Shown piece by piece: positions 1 to 5,112 of a stretch of DNA of 5,966 nt. Both the position numbers and the translations under genes were made by a program. The notes beneath the pieces were generated by a model. The model saw nothing but the letters and a program-made list of their open reading frames with translations, was not told where the DNA came from and did no database searches. Numbering within the stretch: position 1 is the stretch's first letter; each line of letters begins with the position of its first letter. The stretch comes from Clostridia bacterium (GTDB taxonomy: Bacteria; Bacillota; Clostridia; Oscillospirales; QAMX01). The stretch lies in contig JAFYNU010000336.1 of assembly GCA_017547975.1 (NCBI GenBank), forward strand, positions 1 through 5,966, read 5' to 3'.

Positions 1-320
1 TCGAGCCGGCCATTCACGTGAATGACAAGTCTGGCTGGGATCCCACCGACCCGGATGAGGACAACCCCTGGAGCAAGAGGAATCCCACCCTGACGGCGGT
101 AGCCGGAAATCTGGTTGCCCTGGGGGATGAATTGGATATTGCCTCCCGATTTGCCGCCACCGACTCCGCAGGAAACGATATTTCCGATCGGGTGGAGATA
201 AAGGGAAGCGTGGATACCAATGTTCCCGGCATCTACCTGGTGGAAGCCCGTGTGACCGATGATTTGGGTAAAACTGCCGAAGCCCGTGTGTATCTGCGGG
301 TGGTGGCTCCGAAAAATTAA
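1..320 (+). CDS. C-terminal part of a protein ending in a bacterial Ig-like (DUF5011-type) domain; 5' end outside window
   Basis: The reading frame is open from the left edge (first full codon at 3) to TAA at 318-320, giving about 105 visible residues. A GTG at 18 lies in frame, but no ribosome site precedes it, so this is most likely the end of a longer protein. After a hydrophilic Asp/Pro/Trp-rich stretch (…DPTDPDEDNPW…) comes a beta-rich module of about 75 residues. It has the DUF5011/Ig-like signature: a short strand 'PTLTAVAG', then 'VDTNVPGIYLVEARVTDD', 'GKTAEARVYLRVV' and a short tail. In this family the pattern V-D-T-x-x-P-G-x-Y-x-V-x-x-x-V-x-D-x-x-G marks all-beta modules of cell-surface or secreted Gram-positive proteins. 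A surface location is therefore likely but cannot be shown, because no signal peptide or anchor falls in the window. The C-terminus has no LPXTG motif or membrane tail. The gene ends in a strong terminator. Confidence 0.75.
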   Translation, partial: EPAIHVNDKSGWDPTDPDEDNPWSKRNPTLTAVAGNLVALGDELDIASRFAATDSAGNDISDRVEIKGSVDTNVPGIYLVEARVTDDLGKTAEARVYLRVVAPKN

Positions 321-335
321 AACCACATAAAACGC

Positions 336-367
336 AGGACGGACAGCCCCGGTTGTCCGTCCTTTTT
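336..367 (+). terminator. Rho-independent terminator of the Ig-like protein gene
   Basis: A perfect 10-bp stem (AGGACGGACA at 336-345 with TGTCCGTCCT at 354-363) encloses an 8-nt loop and runs into five T (363-367). It lies 15 nt after the upstream stop codon. It also lies only 20 nt before the ATG of the MATE gene, leaving no room for a promoter in between. Confidence 0.9.
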
Positions 368-379
368 ACGCAAAAAGGA
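360..379 (+). promoter_or_regulatory. Inverted repeat that can hide the ribosome site of the first MATE gene
   Basis: TCCTTTTT (360-367) and AAAAAGGA (372-379) are perfectly complementary over 8 bp with an ACGC loop. The right arm contains the purine-rich Shine-Dalgarno AAGGAAG (375-381), about 6 nt before the ATG at 388. The left arm overlaps the 3' arm and T-run of the preceding terminator, so the two hairpins exclude each other. The pairing is seen directly; a regulatory role is inferred. It could be a by-product of a T-run lying next to an A-rich ribosome site. Confidence 0.35.
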
Positions 380-387
380 AGACGATT

Positions 388-1755
388 ATGGAAAATAAGC
401 AGGCAAATACTCTGGGAACCGGCAGTATTCCCAAACTCTATCTTCGCCTGGCCATCCCGGCGGTGGTGGCGCAGGTTGTCAATCTGCTTTACAATATTGT
501 GGACCGCATTTACATCGGGCACATCCCCGGCATCGGTGCCGCCGCCCTGACCGGGGTGGGGCTCTTTGTGCCCATTCTCATGCTCATCAACGCCTCCGCC
601 ACCCTGGCGGGAGCAGGGGGCGCACCCCTGGCGGCCATCGCCATGGGGCAGGGGGACAGGAACAAGGCTGAAAAAATCGTGGCTAACTGCTTCTCCCTCC
701 TGCTCATCTTTGCCCTGGTGTTGACGGGGGTGTTTTTCCTCTTTTGTCCGGACCTTCTGCGGCTTTTTGGCGGAAGTGAGGCGACCCTGCCCTATGCGGT
801 GGAGTACGCACGGATCTATATCCTGGGGAGCGTTTTTGTACTTCTGGTTCTGGGGATGAATCCCTTTATCACCACCCAGGGCTTTGCCAAAATCAGCATG
901 CTTACCACCGTCATCGGTGCGGTGATCAACATTGTCCTGGACCCCATCTTCATTTTCGCCTTTGATATGGGGGTAAAGGGGGCCGCTCTGGCTACGGTGC
1001 TCAGCCAGGCGGTGGGCGCCCTTTGGATTCTCTGCTTTCTGACCGGGAAAAAGACCACCCTTCGGCTGAAGCTTGGCAATATGCGGTTGGATCCTGCCAT
1101 CTTCAAACCCTGTCTGGGGCTTGGTGTCTCCACCTTTGTGATGATGTCCACCGAAAGTCTGCTTTCCATCAGCTTCACCACCAGTCTGTCCCGTTTTGGC
1201 GGGGACGTGGCGGTGGGGGCCATGACCATTATCACCAGCGTGTGCCAGCTGGCATCCCTGCCCCTGCAGGGCTTTTGCCAGGGGGGACAGCCCATCATCA
1301 GCTATAACTTCGGTGCCGGCAACCGGGACCGGGTCAAACGGGCCTTCTCCATTCAGCTGGGAGTCTGCCTGATCTATGCGACCCTTTTCTGCGCCGCGAC
1401 CTTGATCTTCCCGGCGGCCTTCGCAGGTATCTTCACCAGCGATACCCAGCTTGCGGATTATGCCGCCTGGTCCCTTCGCATCTACATGGCGGGGATCTTT
1501 GCCTTTGGTGCACAAATCGCCTGCCAGCAAAGCTTTATGGCCCTTGGCCAGGCGAAAATCAGCCTCTTCCTGGCCTGTTTGCGAAAGCTGATTTTGCTGA
1601 TTCCATTGATCTTCCTTTTGCCCCTTTTCATCGAAAACCAGGTCTTTGCCGTATTCCTGGCGGAGCCGGTCAGCGACGTGATTGCCGCCACCGTAACCAC
1701 CATAGTATTCCTTACAAGCTTTCCCAAAATCCTCAACCGGGGGTCCCGCAGATAG
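388..1755 (+). CDS. MATE-family multidrug/metabolite exporter, MepA-like
   Basis: This 455-residue polytopic membrane protein has the usual MATE length and about 12 predicted transmembrane segments. MATE transporters are Na+ or H+ antiporters that export cationic drugs or metabolites from the cytoplasm. Visible hallmarks are 'NLLYNIVDRIYIG' in TM1 (Asp39), 'MNPFITTQG' (about 158-165), 'NIVLDPIFIF' in TM5 (Asn181, Asp185), 'GVKGAALATVLSQ' (195-207), the C-lobe signature 'QGGQPIISYNFGAGNRDR' (298-315) and 'FMALGQAKIS' (383-392). The Asn/Asp pair in TM5 and Asp in TM1 match the N-lobe cation-coupling residues known from MATE structures, so the pump looks intact. The substrate cannot be told. The ATG at 388 is preceded by AAGGAAG. 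No promoter is visible between the upstream terminator and this start, so transcription probably enters by read-through or from a promoter inside the upstream gene. A terminator is built into its 3' end. Subfamily assignment to MepA is by motif resemblance. Confidence 0.95.
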   Translation: MENKQANTLGTGSIPKLYLRLAIPAVVAQVVNLLYNIVDRIYIGHIPGIGAAALTGVGLFVPILMLINASATLAGAGGAPLAAIAMGQGDRNKAEKIVANCFSLLLIFALVLTGVFFLFCPDLLRLFGGSEATLPYAVEYARIYILGSVFVLLVLGMNPFITTQGFAKISMLTTVIGAVINIVLDPIFIFAFDMGVKGAALATVLSQAVGALWILCFLTGKKTTLRLKLGNMRLDPAIFKPCLGLGVSTFVMMSTESLLSISFTTSLSRFGGDVAVGAMTIITSVCQLASLPLQGFCQGGQPIISYNFGAGNRDRVKRAFSIQLGVCLIYATLFCAATLIFPAAFAGIFTSDTQLADYAAWSLRIYMAGIFAFGAQIACQQSFMALGQAKISLFLACLRKLILLIPLIFLLPLFIENQVFAVFLAEPVSDVIAATVTTIVFLTSFPKILNRGSRR

Positions 1756-1770
1756 GGGCCCCTTTTCGTT
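1739..1770 (+). terminator. Rho-independent terminator of the first MATE gene, overlapping its stop codon
   Basis: GGGGTCCC (1740-1747) pairs with GGGGCCCC (1755-1762): 8 bp including one T·G, with a 7-nt loop (1748-1754), followed by TTTTCGTT. The stop codon TAG (1753-1755) lies in the loop and the first base of the 3' arm. The 5' arm is coding sequence (the GSR of the C-terminus). The last TT overlaps the -35 box of the next promoter. Confidence 0.7.
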
Positions 1771-1798
1771 GACAAGGCCCTATGAGATGGGGTATAAT
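1769..1798 (+). promoter_or_regulatory. Consensus sigma-A/sigma-70 promoter for the lipoprotein-MATE operon
   Basis: A perfect -35 TTGACA (1769-1774) and a perfect -10 TATAAT (1793-1798) are separated by 18 bp. Transcription should start near 1805, giving a leader of about 27 nt before the ATG at 1832. No obvious operator repeat is seen, so expression may be strong and constitutive. Confidence 0.9.
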
Positions 1799-1831
1799 GG
1801 TGGCAGAACCGTGCCAAAGGAGGTTTGCAAT

Positions 1832-2197
1832 ATGAAGAAAAGAATCGCGCTGTTGGCTTCTCTTTTGCTGTTGGTTACCCTTTTTGCCGCCTGCAATAGG
1901 GACGGAGGGGAGCTTGCTTCCAGCAATTGGGAAGGAGCCGACGGCTTTTATTACAGCGAAGATTATACCCGTACCCTGGAGGTGGTCACCGATTTTGGGG
2001 GACCAAGCTGGAATCTGACCTTCTGGGATGAGGCGGAGGAATATCTGGACGGCTACCTGGTGGTAACCGACGTGGATGGCAATCTGCTCACACCTGGGGA
2101 TGGGATTACCTTCACCTATTTTCCGGAGGAACTTCCCTATATTGAAGTGTCGGGATGCGGCGAATACGACGGCATCTACACGCTGATTTTGGGGTGA
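1832..2197 (+). CDS. Small predicted lipoprotein of unknown function
   Basis: The start at ATG 1832 is fixed by a strong ribosome site, AAAGGAGG (1816-1823), 8 nt upstream. A longer in-frame reading would begin inside the -35 box and is not credible. The protein has 121 residues: a positively charged N-terminus (MKKR), a hydrophobic core (about 5-18), and a lipobox-like F-A-A-C with the lipidated Cys at 21. The -3 position is Phe rather than the usual Leu, so this is a slightly atypical lipobox. After cleavage it should sit on the outer face of the membrane. The remaining 100 residues are acidic and aromatic (WEGADGFYY, WNLTFWDEAEEY, VVTDVDGNLLTPGDG, YDGIYTLI) and look like a small beta-rich fold; I do not recognise the family. 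It is the first gene of an operon ending in a MATE exporter. Its TGA overlaps the ATG of the next gene (TGATG), and T4G4 immediately precedes the stop. Confidence 0.85.
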   Translation: MKKRIALLASLLLLVTLFAACNRDGGELASSNWEGADGFYYSEDYTRTLEVVTDFGGPSWNLTFWDEAEEYLDGYLVVTDVDGNLLTPGDGITFTYFPEELPYIEVSGCGEYDGIYTLILG

Positions 2198-2700
2198 TGG
2201 CTATGGTGACTTACGAGGCGGGCCGTACCTACGGGGCCTTTGTACGGGATGGGGAAAGGAGTCTGCTCTACCTCCAAAAGGGGGGAGAGGGCACCCTGAC
2301 CTTCCGGATGGAATACGAAACCGGGGAGAGCTACCCCGACCTTTTGGAAAAAGCCAAAGAAAACCCGGTCACGGTCTTCCCCGGCGTGGGCCGGGCGGGA
2401 GAGGTGACGGTGGTGAGCGTGATCACCTTCGACGGGGCGGGGCTTTGTAACCTGCTATCCGGGGTGGCACCCGAAACCGAGACGGAAGCCGCCGTCTTCT
2501 TCAAAGGGAAAAACGGGGCAGATACCTTCTTTTTCGCGCCCGGCAAGGGCGGTATGCGGGAGGTATTCCTGGCCAGCGAAAACACCGACGAATATTTTTA
2601 TCGGCAGGTGGAGCCTCTGGCAAAGGGGCTTCGGTTGGAGGAGATATGCTTTGGGGAAGAAAATCCGGAATGCGAGTATTTCCTTCCTGCAAGGGCGTAA
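2197..2700 (+). CDS. Hypothetical protein, second gene of the lipoprotein-MATE operon
   Basis: I do not recognise this protein. Read from ATG 2197 it has 167 residues. ATG 2203 is in frame and better spaced from GGGG at 2191-2194, giving 165 residues, so either start is possible. The frame is open back to at least 2155, inside the lipoprotein gene. No signal peptide, transmembrane segment or metal motif is visible. It is acidic, with alternating hydrophobic stretches suggesting beta structure (GTLTFRMEYETG at 32-43, EVTVVSVITF at 69-78, TEAAVFFKG at 96-104, DTFFFAPGKGGMREVFLA at 109-126). A more charged, possibly helical C-terminus follows (DEYFYRQVEPLAKGLRLEEI at 131-150). The gene lies between the lipoprotein and the second MATE exporter, ends 13 nt before the latter's ATG, and its start overlaps the lipoprotein stop, so translation is probably coupled. 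It may instead be the second half of the lipoprotein, joined by a -1 frameshift or split by a mutation. The product is then either a cytoplasmic partner or an extracytoplasmic domain. Confidence 0.7.
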   Translation: MAMVTYEAGRTYGAFVRDGERSLLYLQKGGEGTLTFRMEYETGESYPDLLEKAKENPVTVFPGVGRAGEVTVVSVITFDGAGLCNLLSGVAPETETEAAVFFKGKNGADTFFFAPGKGGMREVFLASENTDEYFYRQVEPLAKGLRLEEICFGEENPECEYFLPARA

Positions 2701-2713
2701 CCGGAGGAGAAAG

Positions 2714-4045
2714 ATGAATAACATGACGGAAGGCAGTATTTTGAAGGGAGTCGTCCGGTTTGCGATTCCCTGCATCATCAGCAACGTACTGCAAAATCTT
2801 TATAATATTGTTGACTCGGTTATTGTGGGAAAATCCGACGGCACGGCGGCCTTAGCCGCGGTGGGGGCATCTGGGTCGCTGATCAATTTGTTCTTGACCA
2901 CCGTCACCGGATTTGCCTGCGGCTTTGCCATTTGCGCGGGAAAACGGTACGGGGCCGGGGATAGAAAGGGACTGCGGGGCGTGTTTGCCAACGGGCTCCT
3001 GCTGGTTTTGGCGGTCAGCCTGATGCTTTCTGTGCTGGGGGCAGTTTTTGCCCGGGATATGCTGGTAATCATGAATACACCCGGGGAAATCCTGGAGGAA
3101 GCCACCGGATATTTGCTGGTGATCTTCTTTGGAATGGGTTTTAACCTGGTTTACAGCTACCTTTGCGAAATGCTTCGGGGGATCGGCAACAGCAAAATGC
3201 CATTGTATTTTCTGATTGCTTCCAGTATTTTGCACCTGGTGCTGATACTGGTGTTTTTGTTTGGTTTTTCCATGGGCGTGGTGGGTGCCGCTCTTTCCAC
3301 CGTGCTATCCCAGGCGTTTGCGGTGGCCATTTGTTGGGTATATTTGTTTCGGCGGGTGCCGGAGTATCGGATCTCGCTTCGGGATCTGCGTCCCCGCAGG
3401 GAAATCCTGGCGGAGGGGCTTCGCATTGGCGGACCCATGGCAGTGACCAATTTTGTGGTCATGTTCGGGGTCATCATTCTCAGCTTTGTTACCAACGGCA
3501 TTGGCACCGAGTACGTGGCGGCTTACAGCACCGCATCCCGGGTGGGATATATCGTGACCACGCCGTTGTTTGGGTTTGCCAGTGCTCTGTCGGTGTTTGT
3601 TGCGCAAAATCTGGGGGTGGGAAATCTGCCCCGCATCCGGGAGGGGGTACGCAAGACCCTGCTCTTTACCACCGGGGTGGATACGGTGCTTCTGGTGATC
3701 TTTCTGTTTGCCACCCGCCCGCTTTTGTCCTTCCTTTTGAACGGGGAGCCTGTGGCGGTGGAGGCCGGCACCACCTACCTTTTGATCCGGTGCTTTGCCA
3801 TGGTTGTGCTGGCTCCGGCGGCATGCTTGAAAAACGTGCTGAATTCCCTGGGAAAAACGCTGTTCCCCACCATTTCGGGCTTTTGTGAAGTGGGAATCCG
3901 GTATTTGGTTCCCATTGCCCTGTCGGGAAGGCTGGGGTTTGTCAGTGTGCCCCTGACCGACGTTGCGGCCTGGCTCTTTTTGGCGGTATTCCTGGAAATC
4001 GGATATATACGGGAATCCAGGAGCTTGACCCTCATAACGAAATAA
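2714..4045 (+). CDS. MATE-family exporter, divergent from the first; lacks the usual TM5 Asn/Asp
   Basis: This 443-residue polytopic MATE transporter is predicted to be an inner-membrane cation-coupled antiporter. The start at ATG 2714 has GGAGGAG (2703-2709) just upstream; a longer in-frame reading would run back into the previous gene. Recognisable motifs are 'GSILKGVVRFAIP' (7-19), 'NLYNIVDSVIVGK' in TM1 (Asp34), 'AGKRYGAGDRKGLR' (75-88), 'LRGIGNSKMPLY' (154-165), 'GVVGAALSTVLSQ' (188-200) and the C-lobe stretch 'FVAQNLGVGNLPRIREG' (295-311). The region that normally reads N-I-V-L-D is H-L-V-L-I here (174-178), so the conserved Asn and Asp of TM5 are replaced, although TM1 Asp is kept. Ion coupling may therefore differ from the first MATE. 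It is the last gene of the operon with the lipoprotein and the unknown protein, and ends in a strong terminator. Substrate unknown. Confidence 0.93.
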   Translation: MNNMTEGSILKGVVRFAIPCIISNVLQNLYNIVDSVIVGKSDGTAALAAVGASGSLINLFLTTVTGFACGFAICAGKRYGAGDRKGLRGVFANGLLLVLAVSLMLSVLGAVFARDMLVIMNTPGEILEEATGYLLVIFFGMGFNLVYSYLCEMLRGIGNSKMPLYFLIASSILHLVLILVFLFGFSMGVVGAALSTVLSQAFAVAICWVYLFRRVPEYRISLRDLRPRREILAEGLRIGGPMAVTNFVVMFGVIILSFVTNGIGTEYVAAYSTASRVGYIVTTPLFGFASALSVFVAQNLGVGNLPRIREGVRKTLLFTTGVDTVLLVIFLFATRPLLSFLLNGEPVAVEAGTTYLLIRCFAMVVLAPAACLKNVLNSLGKTLFPTISGFCEVGIRYLVPIALSGRLGFVSVPLTDVAAWLFLAVFLEIGYIRESRSLTLITK

Positions 4046-4097
4046 AAGAAGACCCTGTAGTCGCTTCTGCTGCGATGCGGCTACAGGATCTTTTTTT
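4044..4097. terminator. Bidirectional terminator between convergent genes
   Basis: CCTGTAGTCGC (4054-4064) pairs with GCGGCTACAGG (4077-4087): 11 bp with one T·G and a 12-nt loop. Past one mismatch (4053/4088) the flanking A-rich 5' side (4044-4052) pairs with TCTTTTTTT (4089-4097). On the plus strand the T-run (4091-4097) terminates the MATE operon. On the minus strand the complementary TCTTCTTTT can terminate the methyltransferase gene, whose stop codon lies within the plus-strand T-run. Confidence 0.88.
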
Positions 4098-4857
4098 ATA
4101 CCTTTTTTGTAATCAGGAGAAAACGGTGGGTGCGGCCATCCAGGGAACCTCTTTCCCGAAGAAGCTTTTCGGCTTCCAGAAGCCGGGGTAGGCAGGTGTC
4201 CACCGAAAAACCGGGGAATTCCCACACGATGATCCGGGCAAACCACACCAGGGCACCCACGTCGAAAAACCGGATGGAGCCGTAGTGCTCCCCTCCGTCA
4301 AGAATTTCAAATCCCGCATTCCGGAAAGCCTGGGAGGCCGCAGAAAGGCACTGATCGGGAAAGGGGAGGGGCAGATCCCCAAGCAAAAGCTTCACCAGCT
4401 CCCGGTCATTGTCGGCCCCTACCTGTTGGGTAATGAAGAGTCCGCCGGGTTTCAATACCCGGTGGATTTCCCGGGGATCGAAATCCCCGTGCCGGTTGAT
4501 GACAAGGTCAAATTCTCCGTCGCCAAAGGGGAGGGGACCGGTTCCGTTCCCTTCCCGGAAGTCGATCCCCAGGGGTAACAGCTCGGCTTTACACAGAGCC
4601 ACGTTTGGGGGAAAGGCTTCGGTGGCGGCGGTGTTTTCGTTGGGGTGACCCAGGGAGCGGAGAAATTCCCCGCCGCCGGTGTCAATATCCAGAATACGCA
4701 TATCCGGGGTCAAACGGGCAAGAATTTCCTCCCGATAGCTCCAGGGGATGTCATCCTCTTCCTCGTAGCGCCCGTCAATGTGGGAAAAGTCCCATCCGTG
4801 AACGTGGGCCACCTCTTCCTCGGCGCGCCACAGGGCAATCAATTCGCTTTGATGCAT
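4096..4857 (-). CDS. Class I SAM-dependent methyltransferase
   Basis: The protein has 253 residues and reads from ATG at 4857, preceded by AGGAG (complement of 4866-4870) with 8-nt spacing. The N-terminal 50 residues (WRAEEEVAHVHGWDFSHIDG…) form a lead helix typical of a broad Firmicutes family. The Rossmann SAM-binding core follows: motif I ILDIDTGGGEFL (55-66), the acidic ribose contact Glu80 in ATEAFPPN, the adenine-region GNGTGPLPFGDGEFD (103-117), and motif IV/V 'LVINRHGDFD' plus 'REIHRVLKPGGLFITQQVG' (129-147). A C-terminal cap holds 'FFDVGALVWFARIIVWEFPGFS' (197-218), which may shape the substrate pocket. In motif I the first Gly of the usual D-x-G-x-G-x-G is Asp59. The protein is presumably cytoplasmic with an unknown methyl acceptor. 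Other Methyltransf_11-like enzymes act on small molecules, quinones or RNA, and nothing here decides. It is transcribed alone, towards the MATE operon, with a long leader. Confidence 0.92.
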   Translation of the reverse strand: MHQSELIALWRAEEEVAHVHGWDFSHIDGRYEEEDDIPWSYREEILARLTPDMRILDIDTGGGEFLRSLGHPNENTAATEAFPPNVALCKAELLPLGIDFREGNGTGPLPFGDGEFDLVINRHGDFDPREIHRVLKPGGLFITQQVGADNDRELVKLLLGDLPLPFPDQCLSAASQAFRNAGFEILDGGEHYGSIRFFDVGALVWFARIIVWEFPGFSVDTCLPRLLEAEKLLRERGSLDGRTHRFLLITKKV

Positions 4858-4910
4858 GATACCTACTCCTTTTTGATGAATTGGGGTTAAAAGGTGCAGT
4901 ATTCCTTGCT

Positions 4911-4948
4911 CAACAAACCTCGTGAATCCCAGCAGGATCGGTTTGTTG
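4911..4948. repeat. Inverted repeat in the methyltransferase leader
   Basis: CAACAAACC (4911-4919) and GGTTTGTTG (4940-4948) are exact inverted copies, 9 bp, separated by 20 nt. Within the loop ATCC (4927-4930) can pair with GGAT (4936-4939 region). No T-run follows on either strand, so it is not a simple terminator. It could be an RNA stem in the leader or a protein-binding site on DNA. Confidence 0.6.
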
Positions 4949-5017
4949 GATGGAAATCCGCACCGGGAGGTTACCTCGAAGGAGCCGCATCATTTGCGCT
5001 CACCGCCTTTCGGGAAT

Positions 5018-5046
5018 AGTATAAAACGAAAGAGGGAAGAAAGCAA
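5018..5046 (-). promoter_or_regulatory. Probable promoter of the methyltransferase gene
   Basis: On the minus strand, TTGCTT (complement of 5041-5046) and TATACT (complement of 5018-5023) are separated by 17 bp. The -10 matches consensus at five of six positions; the -35 is weaker. It lies immediately past the terminator of the upstream gene. Start of transcription is expected near 5011. Confidence 0.55.
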
Positions 5047-5078
5047 AACAAAAAAGGAGAGTGCGATGCGCTCTCCTT
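5045..5078 (-). terminator. Rho-independent terminator of the zinc-ribbon protein gene
   Basis: On the minus strand AAGGAGAG (complement of 5071-5078) pairs with CTCTCCTT (complement of 5054-5061). The stem can extend inward by a G·T and two G-C pairs, leaving a 3-nt loop. It is followed by TTTTTTGTTTT (complement of 5045-5055). It lies 35 nt past the stop codon. Confidence 0.88.
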
Positions 5079-5112
5079 GGTGAAATGAGTTATAGAAATA
5101 GATATCTCACTA

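Larger units (their letters stand above)
4858..5112. other. Intergenic region holding the methyltransferase leader and the terminator of the next gene
   Basis: This 255-bp stretch has no convincing gene. Right to left on the minus strand it holds the terminator of the zinc-ribbon gene (5045-5078), a promoter (5018-5046) and about 150 nt of leader with several possible hairpins. These are a bulged stem at 4983-5002 (GAGCCGCA with TGCGCTC), an 11-bp palindrome GAGGTTACCTC (4967-4977) and a 9-bp long-armed repeat (4911-4948). The ribosome site of the methyltransferase follows. I do not recognise any known riboswitch consensus in it. Confidence 0.6.

Noticed and set aside
816..1298. Minus-strand open frame opposite the first MATE
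   Set aside because: It is antisense to a well-supported MATE gene, has no ribosome site of note, and its composition reflects the complement of a GC-rich membrane gene.
1769..1831. Longer start (TTG 1769) for the lipoprotein
   Set aside because: The codon is part of the -35 box and lies before the -10 box, so it would not be in the mRNA. ATG 1832 has a strong ribosome site and gives a proper signal peptide.
2651..2713. Longer start for the second MATE
   Set aside because: It would overlap the previous gene by about 50 nt and add a non-MATE extension. ATG 2714 has GGAGGAG at proper distance and starts at the family-typical position.
3163..3888. Plus-strand open frame of 241 codons inside the second MATE
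   Set aside because: It is an out-of-frame shadow with low-complexity Gly/His/Cys composition; the MATE frame carries clear motifs over the same bases.
3305..4246. Long minus-strand open frame (313 codons) opposite the second MATE
   Set aside because: It runs antisense through the MATE gene, the bidirectional terminator and into the methyltransferase in another frame. Its product is rich in Gln, His, Pro and Lys with no domain, typical of an antisense shadow.
4285..4859. Plus-strand open frames opposite the methyltransferase
   Set aside because: They are antisense shadows; the minus-strand frame has full SAM-methyltransferase motifs and a good ribosome site.
4911..4948. Inverted repeat as a transposon end or terminator
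   Set aside because: There is no transposase, no target duplication visible, and no T-run on either side.
4858..5017. A known riboswitch or T-box in the methyltransferase leader
   Set aside because: I looked for T-box, SAM, TPP, cyclic-di-GMP, fluoride and guanidine signatures and saw none of their conserved motifs; only generic hairpins remain.
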